From: Tetragonia tetragonoides
Lineage: Eukaryota > Streptophyta > Magnoliopsida > Caryophyllales > Aizoaceae
NCBI GenBank assembly: GCA_038025085.1
Contig: CM076147.1
Coordinates: 1,245,001 to 1,309,000 of the forward strand
Reading direction: 5' to 3'
DNA length: 64,000 nt
Every line of letters starts with the position of its first letter. The stretch's first letter is position 1. Below the pieces are notes generated by a model. The model searched no databases. It saw only the letters and a list, made by a program, of their open reading frames with translations, and was not told the DNA's origin. The position numbers and the translations under genes are program-made. This document shows, piece after piece, positions 1 to 15,000 of this stretch.

Positions 1-3000
1 CGATTGCATGCTTTCTATACTTCAGAGTATAGATCTTGTTGTTCAGTACTTTGTGTACGGAATTGGTAAGTACCAAGAGGATTTGCTTACTTCAACACCC
101 TCTCTTGGGAGCTTAGAAATCTGCATACAGGACGAAAAGTTCCATCCTTTCTCATTGGACAAACTGTTTGCTGGCTTCCCCATGCAGCCACTGCATCACC
201 TTTCTGAGAAGGTATTTCACCTTATTACCTTATAATTTGTTGGATTTCTCAATACAGAAGATTGGATTTCTGAGTGTTCCCTGCTCAACAGGTATAGGAA
301 ACAAGAAAAGGGGGTGGGGGCATGGTATTAAATATCGGCCGCGACGTATCGTATCGGCCGTATCGTATCGGTTTTTGAGGTCGCCGATACGCAATATCCC
401 GCTACGTAATGTTGTTTATTATTTGGCCGATACTTGACCAATACGGCCGATACACGGCCGCTATATGACCGATACGGCCGATACAGGGCCGATATATAAC
501 CGATACGGCCGATAAATGGCCGATACGGCTGATATATGGCCGATACGGGAGATATAGTTGATACAAAAATTTATGCCGCGACAAGCACGACTTGATACGC
601 ATCGCCGATATCAGTCCGCTTCCGCGATGTCGCGACCGTTTCCGCGATCGTGACCGATACCGCGATTTCGAACCATGGGTGGGGGAGAATGCTTGGGGCG
701 CAAAAATTGAAAGATGGGTGCAAAATGCGAGGTTCAAATAGTCATCCTGCTTAGTTGCTGGTGAACTGTGAATTGAGAATATTTTAAAAGGGGTTCAGAG
801 AGCATTTTGATACCTCAGGAAGTCGGGATATATTGAATAAAGTAATTTTGAAACTTTAAAATATATGACTAATATAACTGAACCTCATGGTAATAAGATG
901 ATACTCTTGAGAATAGTGTAGTTTCAACTACCAATTGAGCTTCAGCCAAAGTCGAGATCTTTAAATCATAATTCGCTCCATTGCCTTACTTTTGTTTCTT
1001 TATCTAAGGGAAGAGGGCCTAAATCTTGCATATGTTGAAAACTGGTGAAAACAAATGGAGTGAGAGTTTGAGACCTTTGGAGATAATGACAATTTGAAAC
1101 CCTATAAATAAAATAAAAGGACTAATTTGATACCCTAAAGGGAAATCTGAATTACGCTAACTATTGGTGAAGTTCTTCAGATGTGTTGCTCGCATCAAAC
1201 AGTTTGCTTGTTGGTAGTCATATCTTACCTACATAATTTGATTCTCTCTCCTAGTACTGGAAATAATTTCTGTCAACTAGTTTTATCTTTTGTTATGCTG
1301 CTGAGTAGAATTTCTCTTTAGAAGGTTCTAACTACCATATTCTATAAATTTTAAGATTACTGTGCGTTTATGATCTCTGTTTAGTCCATGCTTTTTTTTT
1401 TATACTTGCATAGTTGCATGTATTGTTTCTTAGCTCTTATTCTGCCCCTTCGCCCCCACCCCTCCCCACCCCCAAGTCAAATGAGGTTTCAAGTAAATTA
1501 ATGTATATTGAGTTATTGTAAAGGTTTTCAAGCACTGGTACTAAGTTTGATCTATGTTTTGATTTTTCATACTTGACAGGATGATCACAGATATTTCATC
1601 TTAAATGCTGTAATTTCTCAAATATTCTTCACTTTCAGCCAATGGGTTTGTCCACGTCCTGCTATACTCGATCGATTCCTGAAATTTTTGGTTGATGAAC
1701 TCTTTAAGGTTTGTTTTTTTTTTTTTTTGTATGATGCCTGTTACTTAATTCAAAAAATAGTGTTTATTATATAGCTGTGAATGGTTGATGTGTAACATAT
1801 CTGTTTGCATGGTGACATATAACTTAACATCTCAAAATTCCTTGGTGCCCATCTCTTCTTGGATGGTCCACTAAAAAAAAAAGAAAAAATCTTTTGCAAA
1901 CTTTGATATATTGAAGTGCATTCTCAGACATAAGTACTTCATGTTTGTCTCATAAATGTTGATATTTTTAGGATTTCTGAACAGATGTCAAATATGTACC
2001 AGCCTAATTCAATACTTCAATAAGAGATTTTTATTAAATAGTATTCAGTCGTGACTTTTCCTAACTTTTTATATATCTCCATTGTATTAAATGATCCTGA
2101 AGCCTCCAATACGATATCTGTTGATTGTCGTTAGTAGTAAAGACTCTATTTTACCAGAGTCAGCACCTCACATTGCCTACAGACAGTATGACTGCAACTG
2201 AAAGACCCTGGGAAGATATATACTGACCTGTGCTTCTTATGAGGCTCCATACGGCAAGGTAGGGTGTCAGATTTATGCAGCCTATGTTGCTCAGACTCAG
2301 CTAAGTGTAAAAGTGTCCACTTCCAATACCTAAGTCGAACTCAGATTTCTTTTTAGAAATTCTGCATGTTTATGGGTAAAAATGGAGTGTCCAGTGTCTA
2401 GGAGTGTCAAGTGCCCGACACGAGTATTTGAGGCAAAATGAAGAGTCCGAGTAACATGGTGTGGATGCTGGAGCCTTACCCTGATCATGGCAGAGAGGTT
2501 GTTTTGCTAAGATTTTATCCAAGAACTTAGTAAAGGTGTAGATGCAGATTGAGAGATACATTTTGTTTTCCAGAGTAAACAAATTATCTAGAAGCTAAAA
2601 TGATTTCTCCAGCTCTGTAATTCGAGACAAAAATTTTATATACCAAACATCTCTGACGGAACGCTAATCCAAATATCAAGTTTTCCAAAATAACCAAAGG
2701 TTGTACAAATTATTGTTGACCTATTCTAACTTGACTTCTTATTTTCTCCTTCTCCGGTAGACACTCATCTTTTGCAACATGTTGAACATCTCCTCATCTT
2801 TCATTGGGTGAGTTGGGTTCGGGTGTTTCGTCCTAAAGCAGAAGGCGGTTTAGGTAGGCAAATTGGTGAATAAGAATGTTGCTCGTGTGGGGAAGTGGTT
2901 GAGGCGTTTCCCTCTTGAACCGGAGTGTCTTTGGCATAGAATTATTAGAAGTATCTATGGGTTGCACCCTAATGGCTAGGATACACAGTTGATAGCAGGG

Positions 3001-6000
3001 AGTACACATGCTAGCCCTTGGAAATTTATTTCACTGGTTTCTTCCAAGTTTTTGTCTTTGGTGAATCTGACATTGGGAAATGGTAGGAGGATTTGATTGT
3101 GGGAGGATGTTTGGTTAGGAGGGCAGCCTTTATGCTTTAGTTTTCCACATGTATACCAGCTTTCTACTCTTCACGGTGCTGCTGTAGCAGATATCTTTAT
3201 CACACAAAAGGGGTCTTGGAATCTTCATTTGCGGAGAGCGTCGCAGGATTGGGAGATGGGTGAGGTCACGGGGTCTTGGAATCTCAATTTGCGGAGAGCG
3301 CCACAGGATTGTGAGATAGGTGACGTCACGGATTAGTTGATTTTTTCGAGACAGCCCTGCTCTCGGAGGGTGTTGACTATAGGAGATGGATCGGACACGC
3401 GACACGGCACCTATTCAAGGTGTCCGTGCTTCGTAGTTGGTGACTCCACATGGGAATCCTCTTGTAAGTTCTTTCTCCAGCACCTGAGCACACCTCTTCG
3501 TCAGTTTCCGATGACAGATTTCAATTGGAAGGCAAAAGTTCCTTTGAAGGTACTGGCGTTTGTTTGGACTTTGGCACTGGATATGGTGAATACTAATGAT
3601 GTTCCCCAAGGGAGGAGGCCGTGGGTTGCTCTTTTGTCGGATGTTTGTCTTATGTGTCGGGCAAATAGTGAGACTGCCTTGCGACGCATGCTATTTTCAG
3701 TTGTGATTTTGCTAGTCATTTTTGGAGTTGAATGTTTGAGATTTTAGGGGAGACGTGGGTTCACCCCTCTAGTGTTGCAGAGTTCTTCCAGGTGCGGTTT
3801 CTTGGGTTTGGGAGAGGAAAGGACATAAGACTGTTGTGGTGTAATTCAATATTTGCGTACATTTGGTGTTTTGGTTGGAGAAAAAGTGGCTACTTCGGAT
3901 GAGCTGGTGTGGGATAAAACCACTTATCTAGTGTCATTGTGGGCTAGAGCATCAGGGCCATTAAGAGATTACTCTGTTACTCAAATTCAGCATAACTGTG
4001 CTGCGGTTTTTTGTAACTAGTAATGTTGGATAACAACCTGTCCTCCTTTTGCTTTTTTTTTTTTTATTTTATAAGACAGTCCTCCTTTTGCTGTATTTAT
4101 AGACACTTCAATAATTCAATCTTTCTCATCATCTAAGAAAGAAAAAAAAATCAATTTGTTTTCTCAAGGAGATTTTTGGGCAGAGTAGTTTTCACTTTCC
4201 ACTGAATTTTTCTCACATTATCACTTATCCCAGTTTTATGGTGCTTCCATCAGATATTCTTTAAAGAGGTTCAAAATGTTTCCTAGAATATTTATTTTTG
4301 CAATATATTGGCCAAAGGAGTTTCCAGTACGAATTTTCCTCCCATTGTCACTTTTCCAATGTTTTATGGTGCAACCATCGCAATTTTATCTATAAAGGAG
4401 AGGGGCACAATTTTCCATGGAATTTTCATTTTGTAGACATCCTCTTGACGAGGAGGCGGATGAGCGTACTTATCTGTCGTGCAAATGAGTATGTCATCTG
4501 CTATGTAGATCTTCGATAAAAGGGATTGGGCGGTAAATTCCGAGAGATTGATCTCATAAATCTCTCTGTGATAATTTTGTCACTAACGAATAGTTCCACT
4601 AGAATTATTTGGAGATTAAAGGCCCCAACAAAACAGTGTAAACTCCTGTTTGAACTACTGCCCTACTAGCTGGCTCTAATGACACTTGCATATCCATTGG
4701 CAATTGAGCAGTTTGCCGAAGTTCCATTTGGAAGAAAGAAACTGTGATGGGAAACCATTTCCATGCACGTGAAGTTTCCTGTATTGTGCCATAGATTTTC
4801 TTTGTTAAATTGAAAGGAGCAGCATTTCTGTAGCAGGATAGGGATTGGATAATATAATCTCTGCATGTGGTTATGGAGAAATAACTGGAACATAACAAAG
4901 AGACAGCTTGTCCTTGTACTTGTGTTCATGTGGTCTTTGTGTCTTGATGTACTTATGGCACTGGAGATTTGGGAAGAATTTATGTGTAGCACTCACTGGA
5001 TTACATGGACTTTACCTTTAATGGAAGAGAACTGTTGATCCCTTTTACTTGGTTGCTTGTTTTGAAGTAGTTTTTCTTTTGAATAAAGAAACAAGGTATA
5101 TCAGCTAACATCAATATAATATTTGCAACAATCTTTTTTTCCTACTATCTATGTCATCTGGCACACAGCAACATCCTTTGAAGGTGTTTGGTCCCAGTGG
5201 TGCATTCCAGGCATGAATTGAGTTAGCTGTAAAATTGTATGACCTAATTCATCCTAAAGGCTATTTCCAATTTGGTTGACACCAAATCTATTACTTACTC
5301 AGCATCAAGGTGATCTCAATATAACTTTCCTGCCTTCCTGGTCAACTTTTCTTTTAGATAAAAAAAAAATTATTCATTAAATCTTGAAAGAATACAAAAA
5401 TGAAGGACAAGTTATCCTCGAAAAGAAACAAAATATCTACAAGTCATGCCATTGGCGTTTGACAACCGTAATGTTACCGAATTTCCTGCCTTCCTGGTCA
5501 ACTTTCTCTACAGAATTTAATGTTACCGAACCCTAAAGTCATAGACCTTTTCACCAGCCTAATAGTGCTTTTTTTTTTTTATTCTTTTCAATTTATTATT
5601 ATTTTTTTTTTAGATAAGAGAATAGTTTTATTAATCAAATATTGAAAGAATACAAAATGGAGGATAAGGTATCCTCAACGGACAAAAATATAGTATCTAC
5701 AAATCACGCCAGTGGCGTTGAATGACTGTCAGTGGCACCCCTTGAAGGCACCAGCCGCCTTCGCCCAAAGGGATGCCAAATAAACTATATGTTCCCAAAC
5801 TAACTCGATACTCTTTCCCGCGTCAGAGAAAATCCTCGAGTTCCTCTCTAACCAAGTGCACCAAAGAATAGCTAAACAGGCACACCGCCACAACATCCTA
5901 CCCTCCTTCCCCCTCCGCATAGCCGAAAAACGCATCTGTAGGAATTGCCCCACAGTAGCAGGGCACACAAAAGCCTCCCCACACACCAACCTATCCCACA

Positions 6001-9000
6001 AGGCCCTCGCAAAATTACACATCACAAACAAATGCAAACCACTCTCTCCGTCTTGCCGACACATCACACACATGCTGGGAAGAAGACACATATGCGGCCT
6101 CCGCCGTTGCACCATATCACTAGTGTTCACCTTACCAAGCACCAAAGTCCACACAAAAGCACGAACCTTCAGAGGAACCTTGGACTTCCAAATATAAGAG
6201 GAAAGGGGAAAACGTGGAAACTGTGACGGAAGGCTAAGATGATGGAGGAAGGACTTGGAAGAGAAAACCCCAGAGGAGTCCCCAATCCAAGTCCGAGAAT
6301 CGTCCCTAGGGACGAGAAACCTAGTGTGGAGGACACCCAGGAGGGAAACGAGTTCCTCCATTTCTATATCGCGGGGTGGTCGTCGAAGGTGTAAGTCCCA
6401 GGAACCACCAACCGCTGAGTAAAAATCAGCCACAGGCGCCCCATGAAGAGTGGACAAACGAAAAACCCGCGGATATGTAGAAGAGAGAGGAGTTTCACCA
6501 TTCCACACATCTTCCCAAATCCGAACCCGTTGCCCATTACCCACATTATACCTGACCAGGGGAAAGAATAAAGACGATACCTGGGAAACGAACTTCCAAG
6601 GGCAAGCATGGGAGACAGTGGAGCTGGCTTGCGCGTCCCACCCATTCTGCTGAAGGCCGTACTTGCTTTTGATAACTCGGTGCCATAGGGAGTCAGATTC
6701 TAGGGGAAAACGCAATAACCACTTACCCACTAGCGAAATGTTTTTGGACACCAACCTACCAAAACCCATGCCCCCCTCAGTTTTCGGCCGGCACACATGG
6801 TCCCAACTGACCAAATGATCTCTCTTACCCTCCCCAGCCCCTGACCACAGAAAAGTCCCTCATCATCCTCTCAATCCTATTAGCTACACTAACAGGAATT
6901 TTAAAAAGAGAAAGGTAGTAAAGAGGGATGCTAGCTAGGCAGGAATGTAAAATAGTGATCCTCCCCCCCAAAGAGAAATACACTCCTTTCCAACCATCTA
7001 GACGCTTAGCCACTCTAGACACCACCGGTTCCCAAAAGGCGACCTGGGATTACCCCCGAGGGGCACCCCCAAATAAGTAAGCGGCCACTGCTGACAACCC
7101 ACTAGACCAGCCAGGGAGTTCAGAACATCCTCCCCCACGTTGACCCCCGCCAAACTACACTTAGACAGATTAATTCTCATCCCCGACACAACCTCAAAAA
7201 CTTGTAAGAGCGTAAGTACCCTCTTAAAGCCTTCAGCTTCAGCCGCAAGGAAGAGGATCGTATCATCGGCAAACTGCAGGTGGGAAACACCAACCCTTTC
7301 CCGACCCACCCGAAATCCCTCAACAAGCCCCCGCTCCACTCCCCTATCCAACATTCGGCCAAGAACATCAACGACAAGGGTGAATAGAAAAGGGGAAAGG
7401 GGATCCCCCTGGCGCAAACCACGTGACGAAGTAAACCAGTCACGCGCCGCCCCATTAACAAGGACGGAGAAACTAGCGTTGGACAAACAACCCCTTATCC
7501 AGGTGCGCCAACGCCCCCCAAAGCCCTTCCTATCCAAGACGCGATCCAAAAAACCCCAACTAACTCGATCATAAGCTTTCTCAAAGTCCAGCTTAAAAAC
7601 AACCCCAGAGTGGTTATCCCGACGAGCACCATCAACCACCTCATTAGCTACCAATGCTGCATCAATGATCTGGCGCCCCTCCACAAAAGCGCTCTGGGCA
7701 GCCGAGATAGTCCCAGTCAAAACCGCCCTAAGTCTAATAGACAGGACCTTAGTTAAAATCTTATAGACACTGGTGACTAGACTAATAGGCCTAAAATCCC
7801 TCACCTTAATCGACCGATCCTTCTTAGGGACGAGGGTGATAAAGTTAGAGTTCATACTCTTCCCAATCACCCCTGTGGCATGAAACTCAGTAAAAACCCC
7901 AAGCAGATCCTCCTTGATGACCTCCCAGCAATCCTGGTAATAGGCCATAGTAAATCCATCCGGTCCCGGGGCTTTCTCTCGATCCATCCTAAACACCGCC
8001 GCCCGTATCTCCTCTAACTCAAAAGGGCGCTCAAGCCAGTCCCGAAGCAATGGCGTAATAGGGGACCACTCAACTCCCTCCAACATCGGTCTATCAATCA
8101 CCTCTTCCTCAAAAAGACCCTTGTAGAAAGCTGTAATCTCGTCACTAATCCTACCCACATCAGTCACACGCTCACCATTATCAGTCTCCAACTCCCGAAC
8201 AAAACTCCTCCCCCGCCTCCCATTAACCACTTTAAAGAATAACCTAGAACTCACATCCCCCTCCTTCGCCCATCTCCCCTTCATCTTCTGACGCTGACTC
8301 TGCCTCTCCCTCAGCAAAACCTCCTCTAAACTATTTTTCAAATCAACACTCTTCCTCAGCAACCCCTCATCATGGCCCTCCTCACTCAAAGTTCGATCTG
8401 TCACCAAAATCTCCTTAAGGATCTCCCCCTTTCTTACCCGCACATCTCCAAAAGTCTCCTTATTCCAAACCTTCAAACGTTCCTCAACAAACCTCAACCT
8501 CCTCATGAAACAGTACCCCCTCCAGCCCTCAACCTCACACTCCACCCACCAATCCCGAACCTTAACCCCAAACTCCACGTGGGAGCACCACATATTCTCA
8601 AAGCGAAAAGGGGTCGGGCCCCGCTGAATGGGAGCAGAATGTAAGACAAGGGGAAAATGATCAGAACACGAACGGGGTAGGATTTCTTGTACCAAAGATG
8701 GAAACTCATCCTCAAAAGCATTCGTAACAAGGAACCTATCAATCCGAGAGGCTACGTCCCGCCTCCCGCTCACACCCCAAGTAAACTGAGCATTATCTAG
8801 AGGCAAATCGCGAAGGGCGGACTCCCTGATAAAGGAATCAAACTCAATCATACCCCCAGTCAACCCCCTACCACGTCGTTCCCCCGCGTGACGGATCACA
8901 TTAAAGTCACCCCCAATAACCCATCTAGGGGAACAGAGACCAGCAAGAGCCGCCAACTCCTCCCAAAACGACTCACGGTCAGCAACCCCACACGGGCCAT

Positions 9001-12000
9001 ACACAGAAGACACCCACCAATCACCCCTCCCACGAACACTCAACAGAACCGACACAGTAAAATGCCCAAAATGAGACTCAACTCGAGACGCAAAACGGGT
9101 ATCCCAAACAATAAGAATCCCCCCGGACGCTCCTACAGAGGGCAAACAAACCCAATCCTTAGACCCTGCCTCCCAAAGACTTTGAACAAAAAAAGAATCC
9201 ACTCCCTCAACCTTCGTCTCCTGAAACATCACCACATCCGGAGACGCCCGGCTGACAACTTCCTGCACTAGCCTACGTTTCTCTACCATCCCCAAACCAT
9301 TGACATTCCAACTCAAAATTTTCATCTAAAACCACCGATACCCCTAGACCTACGACTCCCCCCTTCCCCATAGTTAAGGGTCGTCGCAAGACCCCGAAGC
9401 TCCCTAATGTCGACCCTGTTTCTCCGAGAGGGAGGTCCCCCCGAAGACACCTGAACATTAGCTACCTGACCTGAAGTACCAACAACCCGAAAATCCAGAA
9501 GAGACTGAGGGTCTCGGTCGTCCCTCTCACCCGCCAATGGTGGAATGGTCACAACCGTCCCCCCAGCCTCTGACTCCCCATGGCACACCGGAGCAACAGA
9601 AACTTCCTTCCGGTGCTGTCGACAGAACTGGCGTGACGCCCTGCCCAACAACCCCATCTCCACCGCTTGCACCTGAAAAAACATTAGCAGATAAATAGAA
9701 CAAGCAGGTGCTGTTTGGGGGGTAGCAACAAAAAGAGAATAAAAGGGTAAAGGGGAAAAGGAAGTAGAAGGGTCCTCTTGGGCGCGCGCCCTGGTATCCT
9801 CAGCACAAGGCAAAGGAACACTGTGAATGGGCCCGGGATCTGCTGCATCGTCACACCCCGAACCATCTCAATATTAAACAAATTCACCTCCTCTATCTCC
9901 TCCACCTCCTTGTCATCAAATTCCCTGAGACTCTCCAAAAGCAAATCCTCATCACCATCAAGAGAGCTAAGGAGATCATCCTCATCAACATCACATCCCG
10001 ACCCCCACAAAAAAAGGGCCCTGAGTAACATGATCAACACGAAGATCTCTCCTCAAACGCGCCTGTGCCTCTAAAACAGGAACATCCCGCTGAGCTGCCC
10101 ATTGAGCTCGTGCTCCCACCGCTGCCAGCCAAGACCCGACTAGACACAATTCTTTCAAAAAAAACCCCTGTGAGGACGGTGAAGCCTCCCTTGTCACAAC
10201 CAAGTCCTCCCCCACAACGCCCCCACGTCACCAGTCATCACAGACCGACTAACTGGTGCAGAAACAGAGCCTTCTTTCGCCAGCAGACCCTCACGCTCAC
10301 CCCCTGCCCTCCCACTCACTACACCCACTCCAGTTTCGCCAGAGGGGTCACCGCCACCCCCAACTCCAGCTCGGCAACCACTGGCCAGAACCTGCGGGCC
10401 CAGATTGTGGCCCGGAGCTGCCGTAGCATCTCCAGTTCGAGCCGCAGGATAGCGTTGATTCCGTCGCCGCCGAGCCCAGTCGACCCAAGCCCCTGAACCC
10501 CCGGCACTTTCCGTCGCCAGCGAAGTATCTCGCCGGTCAATCGCAAGCTCCGGCGGACCTTTCGCGTTCTTCGGTGGGTTCGCCAGCTAACCCACGGCGC
10601 CAGAACCGGAAGCCGAAGCTCCCGACCCACGATCCTTACTTCGCCGGACCCATTCGAACCCTCCACGTGGTTCACCGGTAAATTCCGCCACCTGGGGATT
10701 CCTTCGCCGCCCTGAGTACACCTGCGGTGGTGGTCCCCGGCCCCCGTGACTCACCGTGGCGACGGCAACTGCCCTGTCGCGACCATCGAGCGCCCCAGAA
10801 TTAATAGCTGGCGCTCAATCTGTCCTGGGCCCACCTCCCAGACGTAGAAAAGCTGAGGTACTGAAGTTGGCCCAATACCCCGAACTCGAGAACCCGCATG
10901 CTCAACATTAGTGGGCTGCTCTTTATTAACCTGCTGGCCCCCCTTGGACATTCTAAAACTTGTGGGCCTAAAAGTCGGCTGAGAAATAAACCTCCTCCCA
11001 TGGGCCTGTTGACTCCCAAAAGAATGAGAAGGACCTGGCCCAAGTCTAGAAAAAACTAACGCCCCTCCTAAATTTGAAAAACCACGTGTATTTAATTCTT
11101 TCCCATTAATTCGGCTACGACCCAGCTTATTCCAGCGAAAATCACGCCCAAACTCGCGCCTGCCAAAATTAGCAGAACCGTTACTAGTTCCCTCACCCAA
11201 CTCCGGTGCTTTCTCCCTTCTCCGATCACCAGGTAACATCGAACCAGATTTAGGCATCGCCGGTGAATCCCCAACCACTCCATCCCAACTGATGTTCATC
11301 GATCCACACTGCAAGCAACATGGAATGCGAGGAACGGCAAGATTAACCGAACCCCGACCCCCCTGAGCCCTCTGAATTGCATCCACCATAGCTGCCCAGC
11401 CTGCTCCTCGTACCCCCTTCGGCACCCGAATTGACACTGGCCGGCGATCATATGGAACCTTTTCGAACAGGAAGAACCGACCTCCAATGTTCTCCGATAT
11501 CCGCAGGACCAGAATATACCCATTGCCCACATGCTTACGTAGCCATTGCTCAGGAGCATCTCCTCTCCACAATGAGAGCACCGAAGTCATCCACCATTGA
11601 AACTCCTCCTTCCTCATATTGATCTCAAACTTGTTACTTCTAGTAAACTCTGTTAAACGAAAATAATGTCCATCAAACTGTAGGGAAAAGGTCTTCCTAT
11701 CCGCTGCAAAACGAAATGCCATGATTAAATCACACCTTTGAAAAGAGAAAGCAAAAAGATTGTAATTTGAAAGTTAACAGGCTCCCAGAGCCCTCTCACC
11801 ACCGGTGAGAAGGTAGTTCTCCGGTGACCTATAGTCTAACTCTCATTCTCTCACACTTTCTCTCTCTAAAGCCACCTCCATAAGGTGAAACATCTCTACT
11901 AAGATTTTGAACGTGTCTCAATTTATTATTTTTTAATAGACCCTCTGATCCATGATAGCCTGTGTATGTTTCATTTACATCTAAATTCAGAATTACGTAT

Positions 12001-15000
12001 TACTGCATTTTGTTTGTTCTGCTATTATTGTCATTTGATTTGATATGTATTTTTCTGCAGATATATAGCGGCAATCTGTCTGATAAAGCATTTTATGAGA
12101 AGCATTTGCTTTCGCTGGTTCCTTATATTCCAAAATTGATATCAACAGTGGATTGGAATTGGAAGAGCCCTCTTCTTCAGGTCTATTCTCTTCCTAACAC
12201 AGATGCCTTGGCCTGTTGCACTAGGTATCCCTGATCATGAACTATGAGCAATGACCTTGTAGTCTTAGAGGTCCTCCATTGTATAGAGGAGGTTTAGAGT
12301 AAAAGCAGCCCCTTCTATTTTACTTGCCTTTATTAAAGGACCTATCTTGTTCAAATAGAGGTAATATTGAGTTCATCTGATCCTTCCATTTGTACTTACC
12401 TAATTGATGAATTATGGGGTTTTGGTACTCTCGAGGCTCACTAAAAGGATGCCTCCATTAAACTCACAAAGATAATTGCTGATGAACGCCTTTAATTAGT
12501 TTCTCTTTGTGAGGACTCCTTGTCCTCTTACATTGTAACTTCTTTTCGGTTTCAATAAAATTTCTCTTTATCTAGATCATAGTTCGTGGGGGTGGGGAGC
12601 GAACTAAATAACCCTTCAAAGGGAGCATGGTGTCACTGATGGTTTTCTCAACTTAAATTCTTGTCCCTAGATATGTCCGTCTCTTTAAAATTCATGTTTA
12701 ATGTAATCTTTGGTCTTCTCTTATGGATAGTCATGACATTCATGTAATATTGCAGGCTTTCACCGTGGCATTTGGACACTGCTATCCTGATTCAGCGATG
12801 AAAATGGCTTGCCTGAAAGCAGTGGAAGAAATGCTACTTTCTGTATGATCTTCAACATAAGTATACCTTGTTCATTTTTATTTGCTTTTTATTATTTATT
12901 TCTGCTTTTGGTTTCTTTTTGCCCTTTTTCTGGGTTGGGTGGGGGAGGGGCATGTCATCTCTATCTTTTAGGTTTGAAACAAATTACAAGTTCAGCTCTA
13001 AATACTGGCATGTTTGAGAATCCTTGTTGCAGTAGGGGCAGGGAAGAGGAATATCTTTCATTGGCAATTGCAACTTACAAGCATGTACAATGCAAATATC
13101 ATCTCTACATGGGCGGCGATATGTTGCAAAAATATATGGACATAAAAAAAATAATAGAAAGAAAGAAAGTGAAGTAAATGCCAATAGCAAGCCAATCAAG
13201 TATAACCAAATGAAAATGTAAAAATAAAATAAGTTCAGACAAAATCCCACAAAGGCACTACTGCAACTATAGGTGGCAAAAGTTGTCACGGGATTATAAC
13301 ACCACTGGTACCGGACACAGAATAACAGGGTTCACTTTTGAGAGTTTTGACCTGTTTAATTAAATGGGTTGAAAATTTTAAATCATTAAATTAAATGGTA
13401 GTTTAGTGTAGGTTTTCAACTGGAAAATGACAGTCATAACCTGAATGAAACCTGTCATACTGAAATTTAATTAAATTAATGTACTTGATTTGAGGCAATA
13501 TAATGTAAATTTAGTGTTGTATTTTTCCTTATTTTGTTCATCCATATTCCATAAGAAGAATCATATATAACTAAGACTTTGTAAGCAGCAAATTAATTGT
13601 TTGATTAAACAGTTTAGCCATTTAGAGGGTGTCAACCCATTTAATTCGTGGATTAGGTTATGTCAGGAGTTTGTTGTTCCGTTTAACATTCATATGAGCA
13701 CAAACATAGCCTTTCATCATTTGGCAATATGCCTCGTGTCATTTATTGGTTTTCTGACATCCATAACTCGTAAGAATCTCATTCCATGATACATGGTGGA
13801 GAGGAACAGGATTATTTGATACTCTGATTCTCTTGCTTTTTATATTATTCTATCAAACCCGGCAATGCAATGGAGCTTGGATTTATTTTTATCATCACAC
13901 TCTCCGTCAGCAGTCTCCTTTCTGTATACAGTATCTACTTTCGTCCGGATGTCCAGGGTTTCCATAAAGATCAAGGATTTCACTTGGATTTCCGCCCTCA
14001 TTAGAGTTATCAAAAACAATCTCCTATTGAGGACAGAGGTTCGCAAGACATTCTGTCCCAATGTTTGTGGGCCTTGTTTAAGTGATGGAGAGAATCATGA
14101 ACTTTTCGTCTTACAATGTCCTTTCCCATTGGATGCGTCGACCGTAGTTGGGTCTGTTTCAATAATAAACAAAAAAAGAAAAATAAAAAAACTTATTGGT
14201 GATGTTTCTGATAAAGTATGAGGTGATGATCAAAAACAGATAAAAGTATGAGGGCTCTTAGGGCAGATACGCACTAAAGATATTTTTTGAGTTTACTTGC
14301 GGGGTCGTGTACAGTTTAGTCTTAAAAGGTATGACATAATTTTCTTAAAGGTGGACAATGTGGAACAAATGGTTGTTCTTTGCTCAGCTTTGGGTTTTTG
14401 CTAACCAAGCTGTCCAGAGAGTGTGTTTCACTGATTTAGAAGGGGATCAGATGGCTTTTGTCTCAGTGATTCCTTCATTCTCAAGATTCGTTGTTCTGCA
14501 TCTTGTATCTTCGTGTCTTCTAGAGTTTATAAGATTTTTATGTATATCCAAAATTATATAACAAATAAAGAAGAAAAAGGAGAGCTACAACCTTGAGGTA
14601 TGGCCCAAATCTCAGTCACACCTGAAACAAATGGGGTTCAAGGGGTAGGGAGGATTTTTTGTATTCCATGCACTTTTCATATAGTATCGTGAAAATCCTG
14701 GATCAATTCTTCTAAAAGCACTATTTTGGACAAATTGTTGTATCTTGTCCTGTGGGTTTTTGCTTGCAAAGGGTTCCAGGGAGTCTACTGGTTTACAGTG
14801 GGATTGGAATTCTGTTATTTTACGTACCATCTTTATTGCATAGACTCCTTGTTCTCCCTCTTGTTTCTTCTTGTCTGCTATTTATATAACTCGTTAACAA
14901 TAACAAAAAAAAAAAAAAAAGCAAAAAGCAAAAAGAGAGCTAGACACCTCGAGGTACTTGGAAAATGGCCCAAAATCTTAGTCCAGCATCCTAGGGTACA

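Larger units (their letters stand above)
5601..11917 (-). mobile_element. Near full-length L1-type LINE, antisense in TEX10-like intron 2
   Basis: The 6.3-kb element reads on the minus strand: a 5' untranslated part (about 11917-11723), ORF1, ORF2, and a 3' end finishing in TTATCTAAAAAAAAAAT. The target duplication TCAATTTATTATT is perfect at 5588-5600 and 11918-11930, which fixes both ends. ORF1 stop and ORF2 start overlap as ATGA at 9325-9322. Its GC-rich, CpG-bearing coding part contrasts with the AT-rich intron. The intact target duplication and few lesions suggest a fairly recent insertion. Antisense orientation may limit its effect on splicing of the host gene. Confidence 0.93.

Noticed and set aside
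260..293. Possible exon between 212 and 1580 (CAG|AAGATT...ACAG|GTATAG)
   Set aside because: Splice borders look good and one frame reads DWISECSLLN, but exon 1 ends in phase 0 and this piece cannot be joined without a stop. Exon 1 joins directly and in frame to 1580 (GATGATCACAG...).
6998..9325. Many plus-strand ORFs opposite LINE ORF2 (such as 7140-7574 and 8888-9271)
   Set aside because: They are shadows of the GC-rich coding strand of the LINE.
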